In this document: piece after piece, positions 11,040-23,500 of the stretch
Layout: the number at the start of each line of letters is the position of its first letter
Position numbering within the stretch: the first letter of the stretch is position 1
Assembly: GCA_029255685.2 (NCBI GenBank)
Contig: CM055313.2
Coordinates: 71,216,641 to 71,280,640 of the forward strand
DNA length: 64,000 bases
Reading direction: 5' to 3'
DNA from: Silene conica
Lineage: Eukaryota; Streptophyta; Magnoliopsida; Caryophyllales; Caryophyllaceae
The notes under the pieces: model-generated
What the model saw: only the letters and a program-made list of their open reading frames with translations
The model's database searches: none
What the model was told of the DNA's origin: nothing
Made by a program: the position numbers and the translations under genes

Positions 11040-11700
11040 GCCAACACTAGGCAAGCAGATAAGACTCAGCAAGTATAAGGTTCAGCGGTCAACTTAAGAC
11101 ATAACCGATATACTAAAACATTCAGCAAGTGTAAGGTTCAGCGGTCAACTTAAGACATAACCTAAACACCAAAACATTCAGCAAGTGTAAGGTTCAGCGG
11201 TCAACTTAAGACATAACCTAAACACCAAAACATTCAACAAGCAAGGACTCAGAGGCCAACTTAAGGCATGGACCCGCCAATCAGCAAGACAATAGACTCA
11301 ACGACCAACTTAAGGCATAGACTAGCATCCAAAAGTAAAGGACTCAGAGGCCAGCTTAAGGCATGTCCCTTCACTACATCACAAGGTACTAGACTCAGAG
11401 GCCAGCTTAAGGCATGTCCTAACACCAAACATCTGCACTCCGGGCAAGGTGTCAGTTCCTTAGCTATCCCGTTGTGCAGTTGCTCTACTCGTCAGACTCA
11501 GAGGCCAACTTAAGGCATGTTCCAACGCGATCACCATCAAACATGTCTGGACTCAGAGGCCAGCTTAAGGCATGTCCCAGACACGACAAACATACACATA
11601 TAGGGCTCAGAGGCCAACTTAAGGCATATCCCCATATATGACAAACAACTCACGTATTAAGTTCAGAGGCCAGCTTAAGGCATAACTTAATACGCATCAA
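11040..11700. repeat. Tandem repeat in LARD left LTR (CAGAGGCCAACTTAAGGCAT type)
   Basis: About a dozen irregularly spaced copies of a roughly 22-bp core (CAG-A/C-GG-C/T-CA-A/G-CTTAAGGCAT) occur, with spacers of 25-60 bp. The first three copies form a subgroup with GTTCAGCGGTCAACTTAAG. The second LTR has the same array at 17548-18208. Confidence 0.85.
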
Positions 11701-11987
11701 TACAATATCAATCAAAGTCTATGAACTAATCTATAGTTCTACTTTCTTAACTTCTAATCAACACTTAATTGATCCCGGGAACTAAGTTGAGGGAGAGCCG
11801 GTTTCCCTTTCGGTTACCCGACCGGGGGGTCTCTATCCTCTCTCCATTCCCGAACCCAATAAAGTGTCGCCCATCCTCCGGGGACCTCAAACACATATCA
11901 AAGGTACACAAAACGAGTTTCAATCAAAACCGATCAACTGTTTAAAAGTTATACGCGAATTACAAACCAAACAGCCTACAGGGATCC

Positions 11988-12372
11988 CCAGCCGGTCGGC
12001 AGGCAGCCGGTCGGCCGGCTGGTGATCCTCTCAGCCTTCCTTTCTTTGATAAAAACAACATAACACAAGGGACTCCCAGTCGGTCGGCAGGCAGCCGGTC
12101 GGCCGGCTGAGAACCCAAGTTCATAGCCTCCACAAATTCGTAACCCACCCCAAATGTACTCCCAGCCGGCTGGCAGGCGGCCGGTCTGCCGGCTGGGCTC
12201 CCCTTTACTTATGTTCTCGCAAAAACACAAAATAACGCAAAGAGACCACCAGCCGGTCGGCAGGCAGCCGGTCGGCCGGCTGGCAGTCCCAAAGCCAAAT
12301 TCTTTCAAAATTCGCAAAACACATCAAAGACGCTCCCAGCCGGTCGACCGGCGGCCGGTCGGTCGACCGGCT
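11988..12372. repeat. Five-copy palindromic minisatellite, period 86-88 bp, left LTR
   Basis: Five 35-37 bp palindromic cores start at 11988, 12076, 12162, 12249 and 12336. Each opens CCAGCCGG and closes CCGGCTGG (the last opens CCAGCCGGTCGACCGG). The 50-bp spacers between them are diverged but alignable (CGCAAAA...ACACAAA...AAAGA). The open frames of 60-113 codons across this zone simply follow the repeat. Confidence 0.9.
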
Positions 12373-14450
12373 CAGAGAGCCTGATACGATTTTCGCAACT
12401 TCCAGCCTATTCGACAACTCCATAAATCGACACTAATTCCTCAAAATTGCTACAAGTAAAGTTTACCCAACATTTCCAATCATCCAATACTACTAGCTAA
12501 CAGCAAACAAATCCCATAGCAATCCTCAAACGATTAATTCAATGTATCCGTCTTAACTTTATGAAAACTGAAAATAAGCTTAAGAACATATAACAACATC
12601 ACAAGGCATGAATTCTTCACATAAGAACAATCCTAAACATGATACTAAGTCCATTGATCATTATACATTAACAAAAATCAGAAACAAATAGAAGAACACA
12701 TCAAAACTTGCTAATATTCACAATAAGGCCGAGTTTCTCATTATCGTCACCTTAAATGCAATCCGGCTTAAAGATCCTCCTCTAAAACGAAGCTATCAAC
12801 TTCCGGGTCGTCCAAGCCCACACCTACATCACGAAAAACAAGTTTAACGGACTGAAAATCGAATCCTACAAAAACAACCCGAAATTCGAAGTGAAGGATT
12901 TGAAAAACGAAAGTGATAGATGGCTTGGAAATTCGATGAGGATTCCGAAAATGTTATTATTACCTTGATTTGATGAACGGATGATGAAGAAATAAGCAAA
13001 AGAAGGTGAATAAAATGGAGGTTTTAAGAGAAAATGTGTTTACAGTTTATTTCCTTTTGATGAAGAAGATGTCGACAAATGGGTCTTAAGAGGGTTTAAG
13101 GACTTGTCCTTTCCGTCACAATTGAAACGGGTTAGGATACTTGAACGGGCTTTTAAGATGGGAACTTAAATTACCAAATTTGTATTCGTCTTAAGGACTT
13201 GAGGTTCTTAAGACGGATCTTACTATTTATTTAAAATACTCTTCGATAAATCATTAAAATATTATTTTATCCCGTAAAAATAATTAAAACCTTTAAAATA
13301 TAATTTACGAAAAAGCGGGCTGTTACAATCACCCAATCTTCAAAAAGTTTCGTCCTCGAAACTCGAAGGTAGAAGTAAGTACGAAAACAACTCTAACTTT
13401 CAAAATGAACCATACGGGTCAAGACAACTCAAACTTTATCTTGCAAAAAAGTTTCAAGAAACAAGAGGTTTCAAGGCATAAGTCTCCGTCACTGGATAAT
13501 GGGATTCACGTTACGTTCAAGAGTCCATCATTCCAAATCTGAGACAAGTCCCAAAACTAAATCAGTCAAAATTCGAAATTTAGGTCGATTCGGTGTTGAT
13601 GAGCACAGGTCGGGTTATCAGACGTCTCCAATAACACGTTCTAGTGGCAATCAACGCTGAAGTCTGCCAAATTGTAAAATGTATTGTTCTTCAAAATCAA
13701 GTTTCCTTCAAAATTAACCTTTTTCTCACATTTTGGAATATCAAATTGCAACAATGACGAAAAGTTATTTCTAACGGAAGAGGAAACAAATTTCAATTTC
13801 TCAAAACAATTAAGTTTTTTCTATAACCAGTGAATTTAAAGTCAACAATTGGAGAAACAAGTTTCAAAACAGACGTTTGAGAGCGCGGAAACAGTCGCAG
13901 AGTTTATTTTCAACGTGAAGGATTAGGGGTTTCAAACCTCGCGGCTGTCAGAACACAAAAAGGAGGGTTGAAGGAACGGAACAATCAAGTCGAAGGTTAA
14001 AGGAGATGGTAACCTTTGCCAAACATGGGTACACTAACCGCTCAATTCATAATCAAAACATCCTTTCGACGATTCCTAGTATATCCCAAAAAGGCGATTT
14101 CAGTAACCTCAATGCTCACAACGGCTTCACGGTCCATCTTACCTCTATCTCCTCCGCAAAACTAGGTATTCCACACGAGAAGGTTTCCAAAAATCTCACA
14201 CAGTCCACACAAAATCCTGTTAAATTAAGGTTAAGGATCTCTCACTTAAGGGGGAAGCCTAAAACACATACCTCAGACCAAGGTTCACGCACTTCCAAAT
14301 TCTAAATCTGGATTCTATCACCCAACATCAAATCTTGAAGTTAGAACACCAAACTTTCCACGCTATGGCTTTTCTCCATTAGGCAGGCCATGACCTAAAT
14401 TACCTATATCCTTTAGTCTTACGTAGTTCAATTCCATCAAATTCATTCAA

Positions 14451-14472
14451 GGGGGGGGGGGGGGGGGGGGGG
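14451..14472 (+). repeat. Poly-G tract, 22 consecutive G
   Basis: Twenty-two uninterrupted G residues occur on the plus strand in an otherwise AT-rich region (C run in the element's own sense strand). It could form a G-quadruplex in the plus strand; it could also be a length-variable slippage site or an assembly artefact. Confidence 0.9.
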
Positions 14473-16851
14473 TACTTCAAACTTCTAAGTTCTCCAAAGT
14501 CATCTACTACCATGAAACGAACTTCCCAAGGTAAGGTCTCACTAAGATAACCACTTCCCAGTCAAGCAAGCCTATGACTGGTCCTCATTACTAGTTCTTG
14601 AAAATGATTCCGACCTCAAAGTTCCTCCAAGTATAAAGCGACATTATCCTTTCGATGATTTATTCCTCAAAAGTTTAGATAACCCATCTTAGATAGTTCC
14701 CCAAATGACAATTCAATCAAACTCTCAGACTACTCAACCCATGTGATTTATCTACTATACTTGTATCACGGTCCACAAATAACCATACTCAAATCAACGT
14801 GTCTCTGGACTCACATCTCTCAATGAATCATTCATTCTCAAACTGATGATGAATCCTAGATTTCCTTTAAATCCTTCGTTAGATAGTACCAAGATCCATT
14901 AAGTAACTTAGATCAACCACTCAGTCAATTCCACAAGTTCTTGTAAAGGTTCCAACGTTCTCACACCGTTACTAACAACTCTCGTTCCTCAAGTTCAAAC
15001 AGCATTAACTTACCTCATTCTCTTATCAGACAAAATCAGTACCTTAAGCATATTCCTCAAAATAAATCTTTACTCTAAGTTCCTTTAGATCCTCAAATGG
15101 TACTTCAAACTCTACAAATACCACTTACACACCGACCCATCCCATAAGGAACTCTCAAGACGGTACACTATCCAACATTGCCCGAACATAAATCTCACCA
15201 ACTCTCTCAACTAAATCCTGACAACGCACAACCAAGCATTCCTCAAGGCATGTGTCTCTACCGCAAGAACAGGTCGATCTCCCCACTATTCTAAATGAAA
15301 AGGAACAAGGCTCACAGAAGAGGAGATGAGATGCGAACTTCAGGGATAAACACGACACAGGTCTCGAGAGAGACACACGGAAGACGGCTCGAGGGACAAC
15401 AAGATGATAGGTAAGGAACTTTAGGCTATGGACTCCAATAAAATTGAAGCTATGATCATAAGGAGGAGCAAAGGAGAGGAAAGGAGAGAAGTGATATGAA
15501 AGAAACGATTACGGAAATCTCCCAAGGTGCGGGTCTCTCACTATTCTCACAGGGCTCTCACTCCTTACTTTCCAAATCAAGTCATTCCATTATCGGTTTT
15601 CATGAAAAGTCTCTCCAATGATTATATACCCTTATCTTTCAACTCTAAACGGTATCATTTTTACAACTACCTATTCCCAAAAGTTTGAGATGTCACATCT
15701 CTGCTAGTCCCTCAAATTATAATTCAATAACGCGTTTAGGTCATCACCTTTATATGCTATATCCACTTTACTTACCTCACTGTCCACAAGTTAACAATTT
15801 TTAAACCATTATGTTTTTCCGAACTTACATCTCTCGATGAATTACTTTATTTCATTCACAACCTGGCGGTGCATCCTAAAGTTCCTCTTAAATTTTTTAT
15901 TAAATAAACGTTAAGATACGATAAGCAGCCTAGGGTAAAGTAGTGATTCACTTCTTCTCTGCTTACGTCAATAACCCTTCAAATATTCAACCATTGTAGC
16001 CATTGATTCGCATTCCTCAACAACGGACCTTTCTCAACTCAATCACTCACCTAGGTCAATTGATACTAACTCACTTTACTCATCTATTCTTTTTCATTAG
16101 CATCTTAAGCCTATTCCTCTAGGTCACTCTATATCCTCAATTATCTTATCCGACTCCTTAACAGTACTCTACAATCCACAACTTTCACGATCTAAGTATG
16201 GTTCTCAAGATTAGGTTCCACCGAATACTAAGTATACAACTCAACCTTCAAGCAAGTATCCCATCACTCACTTTCACTCTCCCAATTGGATAGACAACTA
16301 GACCCTTGGATCACCCAAAACATGTCTCTCGATACCTCTTAAGTTATCCCTCAATGACAATATTTCTCCTAACACAGCTTACGGTTACCGTAAGACTAGT
16401 TCCACCAAATCCAATAAAAGGGGAGTTTACCGAGAGGGCACCTTAAGAAAGTAAGCAACAAGGTTAAGCTGAAAAGATATGAAGATCTGTTCAATTAAGA
16501 TAGACAAATAATCCAAAACACGAATGTGCATCCGAAGTTATCAAAGAAGGTGGTGCACAAGGAAAGAGGAGTATCTTCAAGGTTCAGAAGTATTCTCCAA
16601 CAATAGCACGCATCTTCCATCATCGGTAGAAACTCCGATCTCCACCGCCAAATGGATAAGCCCACGGTTCGTCGATCGAAAGATATAAAAGTGAAGTCAA
16701 TGACAATCAACAAACATGTCAGAGCCTAATAGAAGCAATCACAAAACAGACTACAATATAATTCCTTAAATCTACCCCATCTCTCATTCATTATTCAATT
16801 ATATGGTCAAGTTAAGGTTGGGGGTCACATGAGTGCGTCGGGAGCAATAAT

Positions 16852-16863
16852 GCTCTGATACCA
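16852..16863 (-). other. LARD primer binding site, tRNA-iMet type
   Basis: The minus strand reads TGGTATCAGAGC two bases inside the LTR edge at 16866. This is the standard initiator tRNA-Met match. Chromoviruses use this primer while Tat/Ogre elements usually use another tRNA, so the helper is more likely a chromovirus. Confidence 0.92.
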
Positions 16864-16865
16864 AC

Positions 16866-19835
16866 TGTAAAACCCGTCGCGAAAGCGGAAATGTAAACAT
16901 ACAAAAGTACTAAAAATGCAGCGGAATTAAGACTTTTTAAAGTAAACAACATGCGAGAAGAATTAAACTGAAACAGGAACTGAAACTGAAATAAAACAAA
17001 ATAGATAAGTAACAGTTCTAAGTATCAAAACCAAATATGTACAACAGCCTGGGATGGAACATCCCTACAGGCACCAACAAAACAGTATCAAAAGAACTAA
17101 GAGTCTAGCTACTCGATAAATGTGTAAGTCATATGATGACAACAGGATCATCACTCGCTAGCTCTCTCGTGAACCCCGCTCCAACCTGCATGTACCTACA
17201 TACATGAAAACATGTACGCCACAATCAGTGGGGAGTGACTAGAGTTCTCCTAGCCACCTTTTGTGACAACACGTAACACATAAAACAATACAGAATACTC
17301 CAACATATATAAACATGTGAAGCATAACATCTCATCAACTGTTCTCATACCATCGAGCAAACTCTAGTGCACGGCTCTCAACCAACTTCATAAACCGTTA
17401 GGAAGGAGAGCCGGTTTCCCTACTGGTTACCCAGTCGGGGGATCTTTCAATCCAACTATTTATGAAACCGATCATAGAGTCATCCAATGCCTTGGATGAA
17501 CAACAACAAGGTCAAGTATAAACATCAACACCCATATCTGACACTATACCAACACTAGGCAAGCAGATAAGACTCAGCAAGTATAAGGTTCAGCGGTCAA
17601 CTTAAGACATAACCGATATACTAAAACATTCAGCAAGGGTAAGGTTCAGCGGTCAACTTAAGACATAACCTAAACACCAAAACATTCAGCAAGTGTAAGG
17701 TTCAGCGGTCAACTTAAGACATAACCTAAACACCAAAACATTCAGCAAGCAAGGACTCAGAGGCCAACTTAAGTCATGGACCCGCCAATCAGCAAGAAAC
17801 TAGACTCAGCGGCCAACTTAAGGCATAGACTAGCATCCAAAAGTAAAGGACTCAGAGGCCAGCTTAAGGCATGTCCCTTCACTACATCACAAGGTACTAG
17901 ACTTAGAGGTCAGCTTAAGGCATGTCCTAGCACCAAACATCTGCACTCCGGGCAAGGTGTCAGTTCCTTAGCTATCCCGTTGTGCAGCTGCTCTACTCGT
18001 CAGACTCAGAGGCCAACATAAGGCATGTTCCAACGCAATCACCATCAAACATGTCTGGACTCAGAGGCCAGCTTAAGGCATGTCCCAGACACGACAAACA
18101 TACACATATAGTGCTTAGAGGCCAACTTAAGGCATATCCCCATATATGACAAACAACTCACGTATTAAGTTCAGAGGCCAGCTTAAAGCATAACTTAATA
18201 CGCATCAATACAATATCAATCAAAGTCTATGAACTAATCTATAGTTCTACTTTCTTAACTTCTAATCAACACTTAATTGATCCCGGGAACTAAGTTGAGG
18301 GAGAGCCGGTTTCCCTTTCGGTTACCCGACCGGGGGGTCTCTATCCTCTCTCCATTCCCGAACCCAATAAAGTGTCGCCCATCCTCCGGGGACCTCAAAC
18401 ACATATCAAAGGTACACAAAACGAGTTTCAATCAAAACCGATCAACTGTTTAAAAGTTATACGCGAATTAAAAACCAAACAGCCTACAGGGATCCCCAGC
18501 CGGTCGGCAGGCAGCCGGTCGGCCGGCTGGTGATCCTCTCAGCCTTCCTTTCTTTGATAAAAACAACATAACACAAGGGACTCCCAGCCGGTCGGCAGGC
18601 AGCCGGTCGGCCGGCTGGGAACCCAAGTTCCTAGCCTCCACAAATTCGTAACCCACCCCAAATGTACTCCCAGCCGGCTGGCAGGCGGCCGGTCTGCCGG
18701 CTGGGCTCCCCTTTACTTATGTTCTCGCAAAAACACAAAACAACGCAAAGAGACCACCAGCCGGTCGGCAGGCATCCGGTCGGCCGGCTGGCAGTCCTAA
18801 AGCCAAATTCTTTCAAAATTCGCAAAACGCATCAAAGACGCTCCCAGCCGGTCGACCGGCGGCCGGTCGGTCGACCGGCTCAGAGAGCCTGATACGATTT
18901 TCGCAACTTCCAGCCTATTCGACAACTCCATAAATCGACACTAATTCCTCAAAATTGCTACAAGTAAAGTTTACCCAACATTTCCAATCATCCAATACTA
19001 CTAGCTAACAGCAAACAAATCCCATAACAATCCTCAAACGATTAATTCAATGTATCCGTCTTAACTTTATGAAAACTGAAAATAAGCTTAAGAACATATA
19101 ACAACATCACAAGGCATGAATTCTTCACATAAGAACAATCCTAAACATGATACTAAGTCCATTGATCATTATACATTAACAAAAATCAGAAACAAATAGA
19201 AGAACACATCAAAACTTGCTAATATTCACAATAAGGCCGAGTTTCTCATTATCGTCACCTTAAATGCAATCCGGCTTAAAGATCCTCCTCTAAAACGAAG
19301 CTATCAACTTCCGGGTCGTCCAAGCCCACACCTACATCACGAAAAACAAGTTTAACGGACTGAAAATCGAATCCTACAAAAACAACCCGAAATTCGAAGT
19401 GAAGGATTTGAAAAACGAAAGTGATAGATGGCTTGGAAATTCGATGAGGATTCCGAAAATGTTATTATTACCTTGATTTGATGAACGGATGATGAAGAAA
19501 TAAGCAAAAGAAGGTGAATAAAATGGAGGTTTTAAGAGAAAATGTGTTTACAGTTTATTTCCTTTTGATGAAGAAGATGTCGACAAATGGGTCTTAAGAG
19601 GGTTTAAGGACTTGTCCTTTCCGTCACAATTGAAACGGGTTAGGATACTTGAACGGGCTTTTAAGATGGGAACTTAAATTACCAAATTTGTATTCGTCTT
19701 AAGGACTTGAGGTTCTTAAGACGGATCTTACTATTTATTTAAAATACTCTTCGATAAATCATTAAAATATTATTTTATCCCGTAAAAATAATTAAAACCT
19801 TTAAAATATAATTTACGAAAAAGCGGGCTGTTACA
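16866..19835 (-). repeat. LARD right LTR (5' LTR)
   Basis: It has the same length as the left LTR (2970 bp) and the same internal order: GAGAGCCGG blocks at about 17407-17446 and 18301-18340, the tandem array at 17548-18208, and five GC palindromes at 18496-18880. Differences from the left LTR are single substitutions, denser in the repeat arrays; the distal 900 bp look identical. Confidence 0.95.
18496..18880. repeat. Five-copy palindromic minisatellite, right LTR
   Basis: Same five cores and same spacing as in the left LTR. Substitutions fall in cores and spacers alike (for example CAGTCGG in the left copy versus CAGCCGG here, and GCAGCCGG versus GCATCCGG in core 4). Confidence 0.9.
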
Positions 19836-20599
19836 ATATAAACAACATTACTAATAACTTTATTTATCAAATTACATAATTATATTTTGCATGGCTTCGC
19901 TTAATCCCTAGACTAAGGTGGTTTAGTTACTCATACTAAATTGTGAATTAACGATAATATAAGTGATGAACATGATTAAATAAATAAATAAAACTTAATT
20001 AAACACAAACTAGAGAATAACTAATATTGTAAATAACTATGTGATGTAAATAAAGTACTAAGAAGAATATCAAATAAAAATATAATTACCGATCGGGGTA
20101 GAAAAGGAAATAATCTTCAAAGGTACAACCCCGATCGGGGTCGCCATCCCCGATCGGGGACACAGTGATCCGACTTTATTTTACTTAATTCCCTTATTCA
20201 ATGCATGAGGTATCCAATGCTAGTCTTAATGCTCCTTAATTCTCCGATTTTAAGACCCTTGTGATCAACCCTAAAACATCCAATTTTGAGATATTTTATG
20301 TTGAACTATGGACTTTGCATTTTGGGCTTGATTTGAGAATTATTTTGCACTTGATCATTTTTCCAATTCTTCATGCTTGGCCTTTAAGTTTCATCCAACA
20401 TCTTTAGCTCAACTCTTTAGCTATCTTTGCAAAGTAGTAGGAAAAAGCCTTGAAAACTTAGATCCCTACAAAATTGAGAAATACTTGTAGAACGGCTAAA
20501 AAGTAACATTAGCTCGAAAAATCACTAATTAAAGTGACAAATTATAATATAAAATGAGCTAAACAAGGAGTCAAAAGTATGTAAAATAAGCACTTATCA

Positions 20600-23500
20600 A
20601 ACCCCCCAAGCTAAAACCTTGTTTGTCCCTAAGCAAGAAACCACATCCCTTGAATTGTAAAATCCAAACAAGCTAAGCATAATGATCTCAAAACCCGAAA
20701 CAACATGGGAAATAGGATAATGCAAACATGGATGAGATTTACACGACGACGTAGCATGAATTATTTCAATGAACTTTTCAACTCTTGCATGATAATTTGA
20801 CTCTCGGACTATAACGGTTTACTCACACTCTAATATATGTAATAAGAACATTTTTTTGAGAATTCACTCAACTATCCTGAACTTATAAGAATGTACCGCC
20901 CGCAATCTAGTATGGTAAAAAAATTCAAAACTATAAGTCAAAACAATCATATGCAAGCATGAATAAGAAGCCAAATGGGTAAAGAAGGGTAAAAATATGG
21001 GTAGAAAGGGGAACAAATGAATTATGAATATGTGGGGCTTAAGGTTAAGCTAGCAACTATCCAAATGTAGGATGCTCAATCCCAAAAATCAACCCAATCT
21101 ATATCTATATATAATATAAAAAGGCTAGACAAAGCACCACATTTCACCATTTCACTTTTGAGAAATTCTAGCAAGCCACATCATCATCATCATTTGAAAA
21201 AGATAAAATAAAAAAAAGCTAATAAATTTACAAGCATTAAATGCATATCATGTTTTTAAATACCATAACATCATTATTTAAAAAATAAAAAATAAAAAAT
21301 AAAAAAAGCGAATGAATTTACAAACATTTAATGCATACCAAGTTTTTAAATAGCATAATAACGAATAAAGTTTAGACTCTTAATTTTTAATAAATTTAAC
21401 AGCAATTAATAAATCAAAATGCATGCTAAATTTAAAATTTATGTGTTTATTGTTAGAATAATTTAATCCCCAAATAAAAAAAACATCACTATAAATTTAC
21501 ACCATGCAACTATTTTGTTTTGCTATAAAATCGTATTAAAAGTTTAAGCTAAAAAATGTGACATGACAAGTTTAATTTTAGCGTGACAACTTTTATATGA
21601 CATGGTAAAAAAAAGTGACATGGATTACCAATTTAAGAAAATTAAAAAATACAGTATAAGTTAAAAAAAAATTAAAAATAGAAGGTATAAACAAAGAGAA
21701 ATGTAATTGATCTCCTCTTATAGTTTACCTTATTTATTTATCCATTATTTCTTTTATTAATGAAATGAACTATTAACTTTTCTTTCATCATTATTATATA
21801 CATTCTTTATTTATGTACCATATTTTTTTATTTTCCTTTGATTCATAAAATTTTGAGAGAATTAGTAATAAAAAACTTCATAAATATGTCGAAATTATGA
21901 GGTTTTTAACTGCATATGGAGTAGAAAATAAATTTCACTGCAATTTGTTCATATATGGAAGGGTGACTTCTTTAATGGAGTAGAAAATAAATTTTAATAC
22001 AATTTTTAGATGGTCGTATTAAAACAACCATGGTATTCACATTTTGGTTTGTCTGTCCTCCTGAATCAAAAATTGAATTGTATTAAACATTTATTTTAAA
22101 ATACCGCTCCCTCGGCCGTGTTCGTTTTAAACAAAGATTGAGAGAGTGAATACTCCGTATATGTTATTCACAAATTAAACACCTAAATAAAGTAAATTAT
22201 TAATGATCCCGTGATTTTCACGGGGCTCCAAAACTAGTTAACAATCAAAAGCTTAGGATAATTCTCCAAATGATAATAATGAAATATATGAGAATTTCCT
22301 CCTTTTTCTTTTCTTTCTTGTATATGCTTCTTTTCATCATTTTTCCTTTCTTAAATTTCTTTCAATTTCTTTCTTTTTTCAATTTTGAGAATTTTTCCGC
22401 TTTTTTCTTTCTTTTGTCGACATTTTTCTTTTTTTTCTTTTCCGAGCATTACGACCAAGCTCACATGAATTTCTTTTTTCAATTTCAAAAATATCCCAAT
22501 TGAGCACCCAAACTAATCAAAATTACTAGCTCACTATGGTAGGCAAATTTTCAATGTAGCTAGGATTTTTGTGAAAGGGGCTAAAAAGGCAAATTTATAC
22601 ATGTGAATGGCTGCAAAATGCTAAAAATATAAGAATGCATGCTTATAAAGAGATGAAATGCAAATCATACTTATGCGTTTTGATGTAACACAAACTATAA
22701 GGAGCTACATACACTCACCGAAGAGAGACCAAATATGAATGTATTGGTCAAAAGAGGTTCTACCTTACAATTTTTGTGGCTTGCCAAAAGTCAAGATCAA
22801 GTCTATTTGGTTCATTTTAATTTTTCAGCTACTATGTCAAGACATCCCCATGTAGCAATTATCCCATCAAAAAAATAAATCATTAAGCAAAAGATCATAT
22901 AAGGATATGCAAAGGGCAAAAGTAGGAACAAGCAAGCATTTGTCAACACTTTTCTTAGAAAAATTTGAAAATTTCTCTCAAAAATCTCAAAAACTGAACT
23001 AACTAGATGCAAAACTAACTAACATGCAAATTCATTCCTCTCCCAAGCTAAACATAACATTGTCCTCAATGTGTCATCATTAAAATTACCCATCAAAACC
23101 ATAGAAATGGCTAATAACACAATAGAAAACAAGAGGCTAAAGTTTAATGGGTGCTAGGAAAAAAAACTAAGAAAAAAAAAAGAAAACTTACTAAGCTAAC
23201 TAACTTCCCCCCAAAGCTAGAACGAAAAACGGGGGAACCAACCTCCATCCATCAAGTGAAGGGCCAAAAGTTGAATCCCTTCACCTCCCCAAACGATGTG
23301 AAAACATTATCGTCATGTAAGGTAACGTTTGGACGACTAGTACATCACAAAATAGACCAAATAAGCTTCCTCCTTCATCACTATAACCGTTAGAATAATT
23401 GCTAGATTGATTTCCGAAAGTTTCAAAACCATAATTAATCCTGCAAAAATCGAACACCACGGGAGGGATTGTTTCAACAATATCTTTCTTGACGTAATGT

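Larger units (their letters stand above)
10358..13327 (-). repeat. LARD left LTR (3' LTR)
   Basis: It begins TGTAAAACCC and ends GGGCTGTTACA in plus orientation; 2970 bp. It holds two copies of a GAGAGCCGGTTTCCC block (about 10898-10938 and 11794-11832) that bracket a tandem array. A series of 35-37 bp GC palindromes comes after it. Confidence 0.95.
13328..16865 (-). mobile_element. LARD internal region, non-coding
   Basis: 3538 bp without any recognised retrotransposon domain in any frame; the longest open frames (14006-14305, 15155-15376, 16495-16713) are short and featureless. The first 330 bp are related to 41424-41690 beside the second LARD-like LTR, including GTTTCGTCCTCGAAACT and CAAGTCC...AAAACTAAATCA. 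Conservation of a non-coding body with PBS and PPT fits packaging and reverse transcription in trans. A 22-base G run lies at 14451-14472. Confidence 0.85.
10358..19835 (-). mobile_element. LARD (large non-coding LTR retrotransposon), complete, TSD ATATA
   Basis: Two 2970-bp LTRs (10358-13327 and 16866-19835) flank a 3538-bp internal region. The element is bordered by the 5-bp duplication ATATA (10353-10357 and 19836-19840). Minus-strand LTRs start TGTAACAGCCC and end GGGTTTTACA. A tRNA-iMet PBS sits beside the right LTR, giving the orientation. Next to the left LTR the minus strand carries GAGGACGAAACTTTTTGAAG, a block found at the pol end of chromoviruses. No gag, protease, RT or integrase motif was seen, so it must use proteins of another element. 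By eye the LTRs differ at about 30-35 of 2970 sites (about 1 percent), so the insertion is fairly recent. It lies in the 3' LTR of the outer Athila. Confidence 0.93.
9871..20599 (-). repeat. 3' LTR of the outer Athila, split by the LARD (9871-10357 and 19841-20599)
   Basis: After removal of the LARD and one ATATA copy the LTR is about 1.25 kb, starting TGTTAGGTTCGG and ending CACTTATCA in plus orientation. Its first part resembles the start of the other Athila LTR (24497 and 33808): both have GTCG...CC, TCGAAGACTGGGATACTCG / GGTATCGAATCCACAGGGAG-like wording at similar positions. The distal part carries three copies of the palindrome CCGATCGG(GG), at 20089-20098, 20129-20140 and 20148-20159. 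Confidence 0.7.

Noticed and set aside
11040..11700. CRISPR-like spaced repeats
   Set aside because: Repeats are imperfect and spacers unequal, in a plant LTR; nothing prokaryotic is present.
11960..12423. Overlapping open frames on both strands rich in RPTGCLPTGW / QPAGRRPV repeats (also at 18468-18892)
   Set aside because: They are translations of the palindromic minisatellite; a palindrome keeps frames open on both strands. No start context or domain supports a protein.
14006..14305. 99-codon frame in the LARD core as a possible gene
   Set aside because: No recognisable motif, antisense to the element, and length expected by chance in 3.5 kb of DNA.
22270..22503. Phenylalanine-rich 77-codon frame that looks like membrane segments
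   Set aside because: It is the translation of a TTTTTCTTT low-complexity tract in the Athila 3' region.
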